NCBI RefSeq assembly: GCF_000153465.1
Contig: NZ_CH672387.1
Span: 3,468,932-3,532,931 of the forward strand
Reading direction: 5' to 3'
Source: Aurantimonas manganoxydans SI85-9A1
GTDB lineage: Bacteria; Pseudomonadota; Alphaproteobacteria; Rhizobiales; Rhizobiaceae
DNA: 64,000 nucleotides
Positions within the stretch are counted from its first letter, which is position 1, and each line of letters begins with the position of its first letter. Positions 31,631 to 40,000 of the stretch are shown one piece after another. The notes beneath the pieces are model-generated. The model did no database searches, was not told the DNA's origin, and saw only the letters and a list, made by a program, of their open reading frames with translations. The translations under genes and the position numbers were made by a program.

Positions 31631-33022
31631 TCATTGCGGTGCCTCACCCTGGCTGCCGGTTACGGACATCGGCGCCGGATCGGCGCGCGGCGGTAGCGTG
31701 CGTGCAGGCAGCGCCCGGTCATAGGCGCGGCGGCCCTCGACATAGGTCGCCACCGTCGCCCGGTCGTCGCCGAGCACGATCAACGCGAAAAGCTCCTCCT
31801 CCAGCGTCTCGACCCGCTCCATGCGCCGACGCATCGCGGCGGTCGCGTGGCTGTCGAGAACGACGAAATCGGCCTCCATGCCCGGCGCGATCCTCCCGAT
31901 GCGATTGTCGAGGCCCATGGCGGCCGCATTGCCGGCGGTCAGCATGTGGAAGGCGTCGAAGGCCGGCAGGCGCTGGCCGGCAAGGGCGAGCACCTTGTAG
32001 CCCTCCGACGCGGTCCGCAGCATGGAATAGCTGGTGCCGCCGCCGATATCGGTCGCGATGCCGGCGAGGATGCCGGCCTCGCGCATGCCGGCGAGATCGA
32101 ACAGGCCGGAGCCGAGAAACAGGTTCGAGGTCGGGCAGAACACCGCCGTCGCCCCGCCCGCCGCCAGGGCGCCGCGTTCGCGCGCGGACAGATGGATGCA
32201 ATGGCCGAACATCGCCTTCGGCCGCACGAGGCCGTAGCGCTCGTAGACCTCGGTATAGTCCTTCGACCAGGCGAACGCCTTGCGCACGAAGGCGATCTCG
32301 GCGGTGTTCTCGGACAGATGCGTCTGGATGTGGAGCTCGGGATACTCGCCCGCCAGCATCTCGCAGGCTTCCAGCTGCGCCTCGGTGGAGGTCGGCGCGA
32401 AGCGCGGCGTGATGGCATAGTCGAGCCGCCCTTTCCCATGCCAGCGCTCGATCAGTTCCTTGGACTGCTGGTAGCCGGTCTCGGCCGTGTCGAGCAGCGC
32501 CGCGGGGGCGTTGCGGTCCATCATCACCTTGCCGGCGACCATGCGCATGCCGCGCCGCCCGGCGTCGGCGAAAAAGGCGTCGACGCTTTCGCGATGGCTG
32601 GTGCAATAGACCCCGGCGGTGGTGGTGCCGTTGGCCAGCAATTCGTCGAGCAGGAAACGCGAGGCGGCCTCGGCGACGGCCGGATCGCCGTAGCGGCTCT
32701 CCTCCGGGAAGGTGTATTTCGCCAGCCATTCCATCAGTTCGGCGCCATAGGAGGCGATGACCTGGGTCTGGGGCATGTGCAGATGCGGGTCGATGAAGCC
32801 CGGCATCAGCAGATGCGGACGGTGGTCGACGAGGGGCGTGTCGGGCAGCAGCCGGCGCAGGATATCCGCCGCTTCGCCCACCTCGCGGATGACGCCGTTC
32901 TCGACGACGACGATGCCGTCCGCGACATAGCGCACGGCACGCGCCTCGCCCTCCTCCGCCGGATCGGCGTCGAACCACAGAAGCCGCGCCCTGAGCGCGG
33001 TGCCGCCACCGGGGCGCTTCAC
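31631..33022 (-). CDS. guaD: Guanine deaminase
   Basis: Amidohydrolase of 463 residues that deaminates guanine to xanthine. Zinc-site motifs are P-G-F-I-D-P-H-L-H-M-P-Q, which is close to the guanine deaminase signature, I-Q-T-H-L-S-E-N, F-G-H-C-I-H-L and A-T-D-I-G-G-G. F-C-P-T-S-N-L-F-L-G-S-G-L-F is also characteristic. The start is GTG at 33022, overlapping the puuD stop as GTGA; ATG starts downstream would remove the first strand. It is downstream of the transporter and puuD in the purine operon, and supplies xanthine to XdhAB. Confidence 0.92.
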   Translation of the reverse strand: MKRPGGGTALRARLLWFDADPAEEGEARAVRYVADGIVVVENGVIREVGEAADILRRLLPDTPLVDHRPHLLMPGFIDPHLHMPQTQVIASYGAELMEWLAKYTFPEESRYGDPAVAEAASRFLLDELLANGTTTAGVYCTSHRESVDAFFADAGRRGMRMVAGKVMMDRNAPAALLDTAETGYQQSKELIERWHGKGRLDYAITPRFAPTSTEAQLEACEMLAGEYPELHIQTHLSENTAEIAFVRKAFAWSKDYTEVYERYGLVRPKAMFGHCIHLSARERGALAAGGATAVFCPTSNLFLGSGLFDLAGMREAGILAGIATDIGGGTSYSMLRTASEGYKVLALAGQRLPAFDAFHMLTAGNAAAMGLDNRIGRIAPGMEADFVVLDSHATAAMRRRMERVETLEEELFALIVLGDDRATVATYVEGRRAYDRALPARTLPPRADPAPMSVTGSQGEAPQ

Positions 33023-34284
33023 CGCGAGGCTCCCGCCACATAAAGGCCCGAGCCCGAGGCGATCCAGGCTGCCAGCGTTTCGCGCTCGGCCGGCTCGATA
33101 CCGGTGATGTTGCCGGGCGGCATGGCATGGCTGCGCACCGCCTGCCGCTCGATCAGCGGCGCGTAGTGGATGATCTCGTCGGCGGTCTCCAGCCGCACAT
33201 CCTTCGGCGCGTGGCCGATGCCGGGCCAGAGCGGTTCGTCGGCATGGCACATGGAGCAGCGCGCCATGACGATGGCCTGCGCGTCCTCGAAATGGGGCGA
33301 GGCGGCCAGCGCCATCTGTGGGTCGCCGTCCCAGCGGCGGGCGGGGCCGTCCTCGGCGGCAACGGCCGCTTTGTCGCTCCAGCCGGGGGCACCGGACAGG
33401 GTGATGACGGCGGCAAACAGGACGCCGGCGACGGCCCAGCACCACCAGAGCTGCCGGCCCGTCGCATGCATGGTGTTGAAGAAATGCCGGACCACCGCAC
33501 CGATCAGGAGCACCAGCCCGGCGATCGCCCAGTTCCACTCGGTGGCGAAGGCCAGCGGGTAGTGGTTGGACAGCATCAGGAAGATGACCGGCAGGGTCAG
33601 GTAGTTGTTGTGCAGCGAGCGCTGCTTGGCCTCCTTGCCGAGCCGTGCCTCTGGCGTGCGGCCGGCCTTGAGGTCCGCGACGACGATGGTCTGGTTCGGG
33701 ATGATGGTCAGGAAGACGTTGGCGGTCATGATCGTCGCGATCATCGCGCCGGTGTGGAGCATGGCGCCGCGGCCGGAAAACACCTGCGCAAAGAGATAGC
33801 TCGCCAGCACCACATAGACGAAGAGCGCCGCCAGCAGCGCCGTGTCGTTGTTCTTCAAAGGCGACTTGCAGAGCCCGTCATAGACCACCCAGCCGAGCGC
33901 CAGGCCGCCGATCCCGATGGCCGTCGCGCCCCAGACCGGCAGATCGGCGCGGCTCGGATCGATCAGATAGAGCTCGGCCCCGACGTAATAGACCAGGAAC
34001 AAGAGCGCCGCCCCCGACAACCAGGTGGCGTAGCTCTCCCATTTGAACCAGGTCAGGTCCTCGGGCATGTGGCCCGGCGCGACCATGTATTTCTGCACAT
34101 GGTAGAATCCGCCGCCATGCACCTGCCAGGCCTCGCCGCCGACGCCTTCCGGCAGCTCACGCGAGCGCCTGAGGCCGAGATCGAGGGCAATGAAATAGAA
34201 GGACGAGCCGATCCACGCGATGGCGGTGATCACATGCACCCAACGCACGGCGAAGCCCAGCCATTCGGCAAAATAGGTCCACAT
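33019..34284 (-). CDS. puuD: Urate hydroxylase PuuD with C-terminal cytochrome c domain
   Basis: Inner-membrane urate oxidase of 421 residues, converting urate to 5-hydroxyisourate. The N-terminal ~300 residues contain eight or so membrane helices of the PuuD family, starting with W-T-Y-F-A-E-W-L-G-F-A-V-R-W-V-H-V and F-H-N-T-M-H/H-A-T-G-R-Q-type segments. A C-terminal cytochrome c domain carries C-S-M-C-H with the distal Met probably in S-H-A-M-P-P-G-N. Electrons are therefore expected to pass to the respiratory chain, so hydrogen peroxide need not form. I chose ATG 34284, which begins the family sequence. It is followed by guaD through a four-base overlap. Confidence 0.93.
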   Translation of the reverse strand: MWTYFAEWLGFAVRWVHVITAIAWIGSSFYFIALDLGLRRSRELPEGVGGEAWQVHGGGFYHVQKYMVAPGHMPEDLTWFKWESYATWLSGAALLFLVYYVGAELYLIDPSRADLPVWGATAIGIGGLALGWVVYDGLCKSPLKNNDTALLAALFVYVVLASYLFAQVFSGRGAMLHTGAMIATIMTANVFLTIIPNQTIVVADLKAGRTPEARLGKEAKQRSLHNNYLTLPVIFLMLSNHYPLAFATEWNWAIAGLVLLIGAVVRHFFNTMHATGRQLWWCWAVAGVLFAAVITLSGAPGWSDKAAVAAEDGPARRWDGDPQMALAASPHFEDAQAIVMARCSMCHADEPLWPGIGHAPKDVRLETADEIIHYAPLIERQAVRSHAMPPGNITGIEPAERETLAAWIASGSGLYVAGASR

Positions 34285-34355
34285 CGGCGAAACGTCCCTT
34301 ACGTGAAAACGGCGGCGAAAGGTCCAGAGGGACGCTCCGCCGCCGACAGGCTGGC

Positions 34356-34383
34356 CGGAGCGGTCCGCGACGGGACCGCTCCG
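34356..34383 (-). terminator. Intercistronic hairpin after the binding-protein gene
   Basis: A perfect 11-base inverted repeat (34356-34366 against 34373-34383) with a six-base loop lies 15 bases past the stop of the BMP binding-protein gene and before puuD. It lacks a T run, so it may stabilise the upstream message or terminate only part of transcription rather than end the operon. Confidence 0.5.
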
Positions 34384-34398
34384 CAACTCCAGGCGTGA

Positions 34399-35487
34399 TC
34401 AGTTCTGCACGCCCTCGACATACCAATCCATCTTGAGCAGGTCGCCGTCGGGGATGACCTCACCCTCGGCAGCGCGCTCCTCGCCGGCCTGATCCTTGAT
34501 CGGTCCGGTGAAGATCTCGTAATTGCCGGCCTTGGTGTCGTCGACGACCTTCTGGGCGGCCGCCTTCACGTCATCGGGCATCTTGTCGTTGAACGGGCCC
34601 ATCTCGACCTCGCCCTCGGCCATGCCGAGCCAGACATTGTCGGCTTCCCAGGTGCCGTCCAGCAGCGCCTCGACCCGCTTGACGTAATAGGGACCCCACT
34701 GGTCGACGATCGCGGTCATGTGGGCGTTCGGCGCGAAGCTGGTCATGTCCCAGGCCTGGCCGAAGGCGATGGCGCCGGCCTCTTCGGCGGCCTGCAGCGG
34801 AGCTGGCGAGTCGGTGTGCTGGGTGATGACGTCGGCGCCCTGGCTCAGCAGCGCCTTGGCGGCGTCGGCTTCCTTGGCCGGGTCGTACCAGGACGAGACC
34901 CAGACGACCTGGGTGGTGAACTCCGGATTGACCTTGCGGGCGGCCAGGGTGAAGGCGTTGATGCCCATCACCACCTCGGGGATCGGGAAGGAGGCGATGT
35001 AGCCGGCCTTGCCCGTCTCCGACATCATGCCGGCGATCGTGCCGAGCACGGCGCGGCCCTGATAGAAGCGCGAATTGTACAGGCCCATGTTGTCCGAGCC
35101 GGTCTGGTAGCCGGTCGCGTGCTCGAACTTCACGTCCGGGAACTGCTTGGCCACCTTGATCGTCGGGTTCATGAAGCCGAACGACGTCGTGAAGATGATG
35201 TCGTTGCCTTCCTGGGCGAGCTGGCGGATGACGCGCTCGGCGTCCGGCCCTTCGGCGACGTTCTCGACATAGGAGGTCTCGACCTTGTCGCCGAGCTTCT
35301 CCTCGAGATATTTGCGGCCCTGGTCGTGGGCGTAGGTCCAGCCGTAGTCGCCGATCGGACCGACATAGACGAAGGCGGCCTTGACGGTGTCCTTGCCGTC
35401 CTGGGCGAAGGCCGGCAGGGCGAAGGATGCGGCGGCGGCGAGCCCGACGGCTCCGGCCATCAGTCGGCGTCTGGTGGTGTCGAACAT
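34399..35487 (-). CDS. BMP-family ABC transporter substrate-binding protein
   Basis: Periplasmic binding protein of the basic membrane protein/PnrA type, 362 residues. It has a cleavable signal peptide with a twin Arg (R-R-R-L-M-A-G-A-V-G-L-A) and Ala-Phe-Ala-Gln cleavage. Family segments are A-F-V-Y-V-G-P-I-G-D-Y-G-W-T-Y-A-H and I-I-F-T-T-S-F-G-F-M. G-Y-I-A-S-F-P-I-P-E-V, W-Y-D-P-A-K-E and Q-H-T-D-S-P-A-P follow. BMP proteins bind nucleosides or purines. Between xdhABC and puuD, its cargo is probably xanthine, hypoxanthine, urate or a nucleoside. AAGGAG lies seven bases before ATG 35487. Confidence 0.92.
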   Translation of the reverse strand: MFDTTRRRLMAGAVGLAAAASFALPAFAQDGKDTVKAAFVYVGPIGDYGWTYAHDQGRKYLEEKLGDKVETSYVENVAEGPDAERVIRQLAQEGNDIIFTTSFGFMNPTIKVAKQFPDVKFEHATGYQTGSDNMGLYNSRFYQGRAVLGTIAGMMSETGKAGYIASFPIPEVVMGINAFTLAARKVNPEFTTQVVWVSSWYDPAKEADAAKALLSQGADVITQHTDSPAPLQAAEEAGAIAFGQAWDMTSFAPNAHMTAIVDQWGPYYVKRVEALLDGTWEADNVWLGMAEGEVEMGPFNDKMPDDVKAAAQKVVDDTKAGNYEIFTGPIKDQAGEERAAEGEVIPDGDLLKMDWYVEGVQN

Positions 35488-35518
35488 CTGGGACTCCTTT
35501 TCGTGTTCGTGAACGGGA

Positions 35519-36445
35519 TCAGGCACTGGCCCTGAAGGGTTGGCCGAGACAGGCCGGCGCCGCCGTGCCGGCTCCGCGCCGGCCGGCGGAAATGATCGCC
35601 AGGACGAGCACCGTCGCCAGATAGGGAAGGCTCGCCAGAAGCTCCGGCGCGAAGAAATTGAGCCCCGCCGCCTTGGCCTGCAGCTCCAGCGTGATCACCG
35701 CGCCGAAGAGATACGCCCCGGCCAGCACCCGGCCCGGTCGCCAGGAGGCGAAGACCACCAGCGCGATGGCGATCCAGCCGCGGCCCGCGGTGAGCCGCTC
35801 GGCCCACATCGGCGTCAGCACCAGCGAATAATAGCAGCCACCGAGACCCGCCATGGCGCCGCCGAACAGCACCGCCAGATAGCGGATCTTCAGCACCGGA
35901 TAGCCGATCGAATGGGCGGCGCTGTCGCTTTCGCCGACGGCGCGCAGGATCAGTCCCGGCCGGCTGTGCTTCAGGAACCACCACACGCCGAGCGTCAGGA
36001 GAAGTCCGACATAGACCAGCGGCGAATGGCCGAAGAGGATCCGCCAGATCGGATCGGACGCCAGCGCATCCGGGAAGACCGGGCCGAGCGGCGTCGTGGT
36101 GATGCCGACATAGGGGGCGCCGAGCAGCGCCGAGACGCCGGTGCCGAAGATCGTCAGGGCCAGCCCCGTCGCGACCTGATTGGCCATCAGGCTCAGCGTC
36201 AGGACGGCGAAGATCGACGCCGCGAGCGCGCCTGCGCCCATGGCTGCGACCGCGCCCACCGCCGGCACGCCGGTGACCGACGCCACGGCAAAGCCGGTGA
36301 CCGCGCCGATCAGCATCATGCCCTCGACGCCGAGATTGAGGACGCCGGACTTCTCGACGACGAGTTCGCCCAGCGCCGCGATCAAAAGCGGGGTCGCGGC
36401 GGCGGCGACCGTCATCAGGATGGTGATGAACAGCGCAAGGGTCAT
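35519..36445 (-). CDS. ABC transporter permease (purine/nucleoside type)
   Basis: Inner-membrane permease of 308 residues with eight to nine hydrophobic helices. It contains the NupQ/RbsC-like block G-E-L-V-V-E-K-S-G-V-L-N-L-G-V-E-G-M-M-L near residue 26, characteristic of BMP-linked permeases, and R-A-V-G-E-S-D-S-A-A-H-S-I-G, the loop that contacts the ATPase. ATG 36445 overlaps the stop of the partner permease by four bases. The pair probably forms a heterodimeric pore. The direction of transport is import. Confidence 0.92.
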   Translation of the reverse strand: MTLALFITILMTVAAAATPLLIAALGELVVEKSGVLNLGVEGMMLIGAVTGFAVASVTGVPAVGAVAAMGAGALAASIFAVLTLSLMANQVATGLALTIFGTGVSALLGAPYVGITTTPLGPVFPDALASDPIWRILFGHSPLVYVGLLLTLGVWWFLKHSRPGLILRAVGESDSAAHSIGYPVLKIRYLAVLFGGAMAGLGGCYYSLVLTPMWAERLTAGRGWIAIALVVFASWRPGRVLAGAYLFGAVITLELQAKAAGLNFFAPELLASLPYLATVLVLAIISAGRRGAGTAAPACLGQPFRASA

Positions 36446-37572
36446 GCGGTCGCGGCCTCCGCGCGGGTCTTGGTTGCGCCCTGCCCTGCCGCGGGCAGCG
36501 GATGCCCGGCGGCCGGCCGACGCCACGCCAGCCGGTAGCGCACGAGGATGTCCGTCGCTAGCAGGAAGAACAGCATCATCGCCTGGAAGACGCCCGCGGC
36601 GGCCGACGGCAGGCCGAGCGCCGTCTGGGCGCTCTCGCCGCCGACATAGGTCAGCGCCAGCACCAGTGCGGCGAGCAGAATGCCGAGCGGATTGAGCCGG
36701 CCGAGAAAGGCAACGATGATCGCCGTGTAGCCGTAGCCAGTGGGAAACTGCGGGACCATCTGGCCGAAGGGACCGCTGGCCTCGAGGATGCCGGCAAGCC
36801 CGGCCATGCCGCCGCCGACCATCAGCGCCAGCCAGACGGTGGAGGATTGCCGGAAGCCGCCATAGCGCGCCGCGCGCGGGGCAAGGCCCACGACGCGGAT
36901 CTGGAAGCCGGTGATCGAGCGGGCGATCAGGAACCAGGCGGTCAGCGCCAGCGCCGCGGCGATCGGAATGCCGAGATGGATCAGCGTGCCCGGCACGGCG
37001 ACCGGCAGCGTCTGCGCCGCCGAGAACATCGCCGTCTGCGGGAAGTTGAAGCCCATCGGGTCCTTCCACGGCCCGCGCATCAGATAATACAGGAGCTGGA
37101 TCGCCACGTAGTTGAGCATCAGGCTCGACAGGATCTCGTTGACGTTCATCCGCGTCTTGAGAAAGGCCGGCACCGCCGCCCAGGCCATGCCACCGAGGAT
37201 GCCGGCGACGACCATCAGCGGCAGGACCCAGCCACCGTCGAGATCGAGCGTGGCCAGCGCGATGCCGGTGCCGGCGAGGCCGCCGAGAATGTACTGCCCC
37301 TCGGCGCCGATGTTCCAGACATTGGCGCGAAAGCCGATGGCGAGGCCCGTGGCGATGATCGCCAGCGGCGCGGCCTTCACCAGCAAATCCTGCCAGCGAT
37401 AGGGATTGAACAGCGGTCGCACGAAGATCTCGTAGACCGCCAGCGCGCCGTTGTGGCCGAGCAGCGTGAACAGCAGCGCACCAACGACGAGGGTGAGGGC
37501 GACGGCGATCACCGGGGCGGCCAGCATCATGGCCCGGCTCGGCTCGCGACGCGGTTCGAGGACGAAGGCCAT
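36442..37572 (-). CDS. ABC transporter permease (purine/nucleoside type)
   Basis: Second permease subunit, 376 residues, with about nine to ten membrane helices after a short basic N terminus. The loop F-R-A-N-V-W-N-I-G-A-E-G-Q-Y-I-L-G and P-T-G-Y-G-Y-T-A-I-I-V-A-F-L-G-R-L-N-P are standard for this subfamily. The ATG overlaps the ATPase stop by one base (TGATG). It partners the permease downstream. Confidence 0.92.
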   Translation of the reverse strand: MAFVLEPRREPSRAMMLAAPVIAVALTLVVGALLFTLLGHNGALAVYEIFVRPLFNPYRWQDLLVKAAPLAIIATGLAIGFRANVWNIGAEGQYILGGLAGTGIALATLDLDGGWVLPLMVVAGILGGMAWAAVPAFLKTRMNVNEILSSLMLNYVAIQLLYYLMRGPWKDPMGFNFPQTAMFSAAQTLPVAVPGTLIHLGIPIAAALALTAWFLIARSITGFQIRVVGLAPRAARYGGFRQSSTVWLALMVGGGMAGLAGILEASGPFGQMVPQFPTGYGYTAIIVAFLGRLNPLGILLAALVLALTYVGGESAQTALGLPSAAAGVFQAMMLFFLLATDILVRYRLAWRRPAAGHPLPAAGQGATKTRAEAATA

Positions 37573-39113
37573 CAGTCGGCCCGCTCCGCGGAGGCCGGCC
37601 GGTGATCGGCCTCGCCATGGACACCGCCCATCAGCAGCCCGACCCGTTCGACCGAAATGCCCTTCACCTCCATCGCATCCGACAGATGTCCCCCATTGAT
37701 GACCGCCATGCGGTCGCAGAATTCCAGCAGCTCGTCGAGGTCCTGACTGACCACGACGATCGCCGTGCCCTTGCCGGCCAGATCGACCATGGCCTGGCGG
37801 ATGAAAGAGGCCGCGCCTGCATCGACACCCCAGGTCGGCTGCGAGACGACCAGCACCGCCGGCTCCTGCATGATCTCCCGGCCCATGACGAATTTCTGCA
37901 GATTGCCGCCGGACAGGCTGGCGGCCGAGGCCGCCGGACCGGTGGCCTTCACCGAAAACGCGTCGATGACCGCAGCGGCGAAGCGGCGTGCGGCCCCGGC
38001 GCGGATGATGCCGCCCGAGACCAGCCCCTTGCGCCGGCGCGCCGACAGGATGGCGTTCTCGGCGAGCGAAAGCCCCGGCACCGCCGCGTGGCCGTTGCGT
38101 TCTTCCGGCAGGGTCGCCAGCCCGGCGACACGGCGTCCGGTCACCGAGAGGCGGGTGATCGGCGTATCGTCGAGGGTGATCGCCCCGCCCTCATAGTCGG
38201 CGCGTTCGCCCGACAGCGCCGAGAGAAGCTCGTTCTGGCCGTTGCCCGCGACGCCGGCTATGCCGAAGATCTCGCCGGCCCGCACCGCGAAGGAGACGTC
38301 GGCGAGGCTGGTGCCGAAGGGCGGCTCGCCGGCCATCGACAGGGCCTCGACCACCAGCCGGTTGGCGCCTGAGCATTCACCCTCGCGGGGCGCCAGATCC
38401 TTCAGGCTGCCGCCGATCATCAGCTCGGCCATGGAGCGCGCCGATTCGGCGCGCGGATCGCAGGTCGCCACCACCTTGCCGCCGCGCAGGATGGTTGCCG
38501 ACTCGCAGAGTTCCTTGATCTCGTGCAGCTTGTGGGAAATGTAGAGGATCGAGCAGCCCTCGGAGGCAAGGCGCCTCAGCGTGTCGAACAGCTGCTCCAC
38601 CTCCTGGGGCGTGAGCACCGAGGTGGGCTCGTCCATGATCAGCAGCTTCGGGCGCTGCAGCAGCGCCCGCACGATCTCGATGCGCTGGCGCTCGCCCACC
38701 GACAGGGTGTGGACGTAGCGGTGCGGGTCGAGGGTGAGCCTGTAGGTCTCAAGGACGTCGCGGACGGCCGCCTCCAACTCGCGGCGCGGCGGCGGATTGT
38801 CCATGCCCAGCGCGATGTTCTCCAGCACCGTCATCGCCTCGAACAGCGAGAAATGCTGGAACACCATGCCGATGCCGAGGGCCCGTGCCTCGCGCGGCGA
38901 GTCGATGGACACCGCGTGGCCGTCGAAGGCGATCTCGCCCTCGTCTGACTTCTGCACGCCGTAGATGATCTTGACGAGGGTCGACTTGCCGGCGCCGTTC
39001 TCACCTAAGAGGGCGTGAATCTCTCCGGGCGCCACGGAAAACGACACCGCCTCGTTGGCGACGACGCCCGGAAAGCGCTTCGTGATACCGGAAAGCTGCA
39101 GCCGTGGCGCCAT
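37572..39113 (-). CDS. ABC transporter ATP-binding protein (two nucleotide-binding domains)
   Basis: Double-cassette ATPase of 513 residues of the sugar/nucleoside import type. The first domain has Walker A G-E-N-G-A-G-K-S-T, signature L-S-V-G-E-R-Q-R and Walker B L-L-I-M-D-E-P. The second has a degenerate P-loop (G-V-A-G-N-G-Q-N-E) and signature L-S-G-G-N-L-Q-K. In its Walker B region, A-V-L-V-V-S-Q-P-T-W-G-V-D, Ser-Gln replaces the usual Asp-Glu, so that site is probably inactive, as is common in this group. I use ATG 39113, with GAGGTGA eleven bases upstream. A GTG at 39128 overlapping the xdhC stop (GTGA) is an equally possible coupled start. Confidence 0.9.
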   Translation of the reverse strand: MAPRLQLSGITKRFPGVVANEAVSFSVAPGEIHALLGENGAGKSTLVKIIYGVQKSDEGEIAFDGHAVSIDSPREARALGIGMVFQHFSLFEAMTVLENIALGMDNPPPRRELEAAVRDVLETYRLTLDPHRYVHTLSVGERQRIEIVRALLQRPKLLIMDEPTSVLTPQEVEQLFDTLRRLASEGCSILYISHKLHEIKELCESATILRGGKVVATCDPRAESARSMAELMIGGSLKDLAPREGECSGANRLVVEALSMAGEPPFGTSLADVSFAVRAGEIFGIAGVAGNGQNELLSALSGERADYEGGAITLDDTPITRLSVTGRRVAGLATLPEERNGHAAVPGLSLAENAILSARRRKGLVSGGIIRAGAARRFAAAVIDAFSVKATGPAASAASLSGGNLQKFVMGREIMQEPAVLVVSQPTWGVDAGAASFIRQAMVDLAGKGTAIVVVSQDLDELLEFCDRMAVINGGHLSDAMEVKGISVERVGLLMGGVHGEADHRPASAERAD

Positions 39114-39124
39114 GGCGGAGCGGG

Positions 39125-40000
39125 TCACCTCGTTGATCGGACTGGCGCACTATTGCACCGCGCAGACGCAGCTGCAAAGCGATCGATCACTATTTCCTGT
39201 TGACTGGAAAGCAGGCAGGTCGCCAGCTCGGCAGCCGTCAGCGCGGCGATCACTTCGGGGCGCTTGTCCCGCACCGCAGCACCGCCGATCGGCAAGGTCA
39301 GGCGATCGATGTCGTCGCCGCGCCCGGCTGCCTCCAGATCGCGGCGCAGGCGCTCGCGCTTGGTCGCCGAGCCGATCATCCCGACATAGGCGGCATCGCC
39401 GCGCGCCAGCGCCGCGCCGGCAATGAGGAAGTCCAGCGAGTGTTCGTGGGTCATCACCACATAGGCGGCGCCCGGCGGTGCGGCGTCCACTTCGGCTTCG
39501 GGCAGGGCGGCGGCGACGGTCGTGACGGTATCGGGAAGGCCGTGCAGCGTCTCCGGCCGGCTGTCGACGAGCCGCACCGAGAAGGGCAGCAGCGCCAGCG
39601 CGGTCGCCAGCGCTCGCCCCGTGTGGCCGGCACCAAAGATCAGCACGGTCGGCTGGGCCGCGCGCCGGGCTTCGCCGTCCCTCGTCAAAGCCTGCAGCGT
39701 GGCATCGTCGGCACGGGCGAGGTCGAGCCGGACGCGGCCGCCGCAGCACTGGCCGATCTCGGGGCCGAGGGGCACGTCCATCTGGGCCGTATCCTCGCCG
39801 GCCTCCAGCATCATGCGGGCGCGTTCGATCGCCTCGAATTCCAGCCGCCCGCCGCCGATCGTGCCAGCCATGCCGTCGGCGGTGACCAGCATGGCGGCAC
39901 CAGCTTCGCGCGGGGTCGAGCCGCGGACCTGTGTCACCGTGACGAGGACGGCCGGATCGCTCGCGGCAAGCGCCGCGCGCAGGGCCGCGGCGAGGCTCAC
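39125..40000 (-). CDS. xdhC: Xanthine dehydrogenase accessory protein XdhC
   Basis: Cytoplasmic chaperone of 291 residues that sulfurates and inserts molybdenum cofactor into XdhB. Motifs are the XdhC/CoxI start V-T-Q-V-R-G-S-T-P-R-E-A-G-A-A-M, G-T-I-G-G-G-R-L-E, the Q-C-C-G-G-R-V pair of Cys, the Rossmann-like F-G-A-G-H-T-G-R-A-L and Y-V-G-M-I-G-S-A-T-K. It starts with GTG at 40000, overlapping the xdhB stop as GTGA. Confidence 0.95.
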   Translation of the reverse strand: MSLAAALRAALAASDPAVLVTVTQVRGSTPREAGAAMLVTADGMAGTIGGGRLEFEAIERARMMLEAGEDTAQMDVPLGPEIGQCCGGRVRLDLARADDATLQALTRDGEARRAAQPTVLIFGAGHTGRALATALALLPFSVRLVDSRPETLHGLPDTVTTVAAALPEAEVDAAPPGAAYVVMTHEHSLDFLIAGAALARGDAAYVGMIGSATKRERLRRDLEAAGRGDDIDRLTLPIGGAAVRDKRPEVIAALTAAELATCLLSSQQEIVIDRFAAASARCNSAPVRSTR

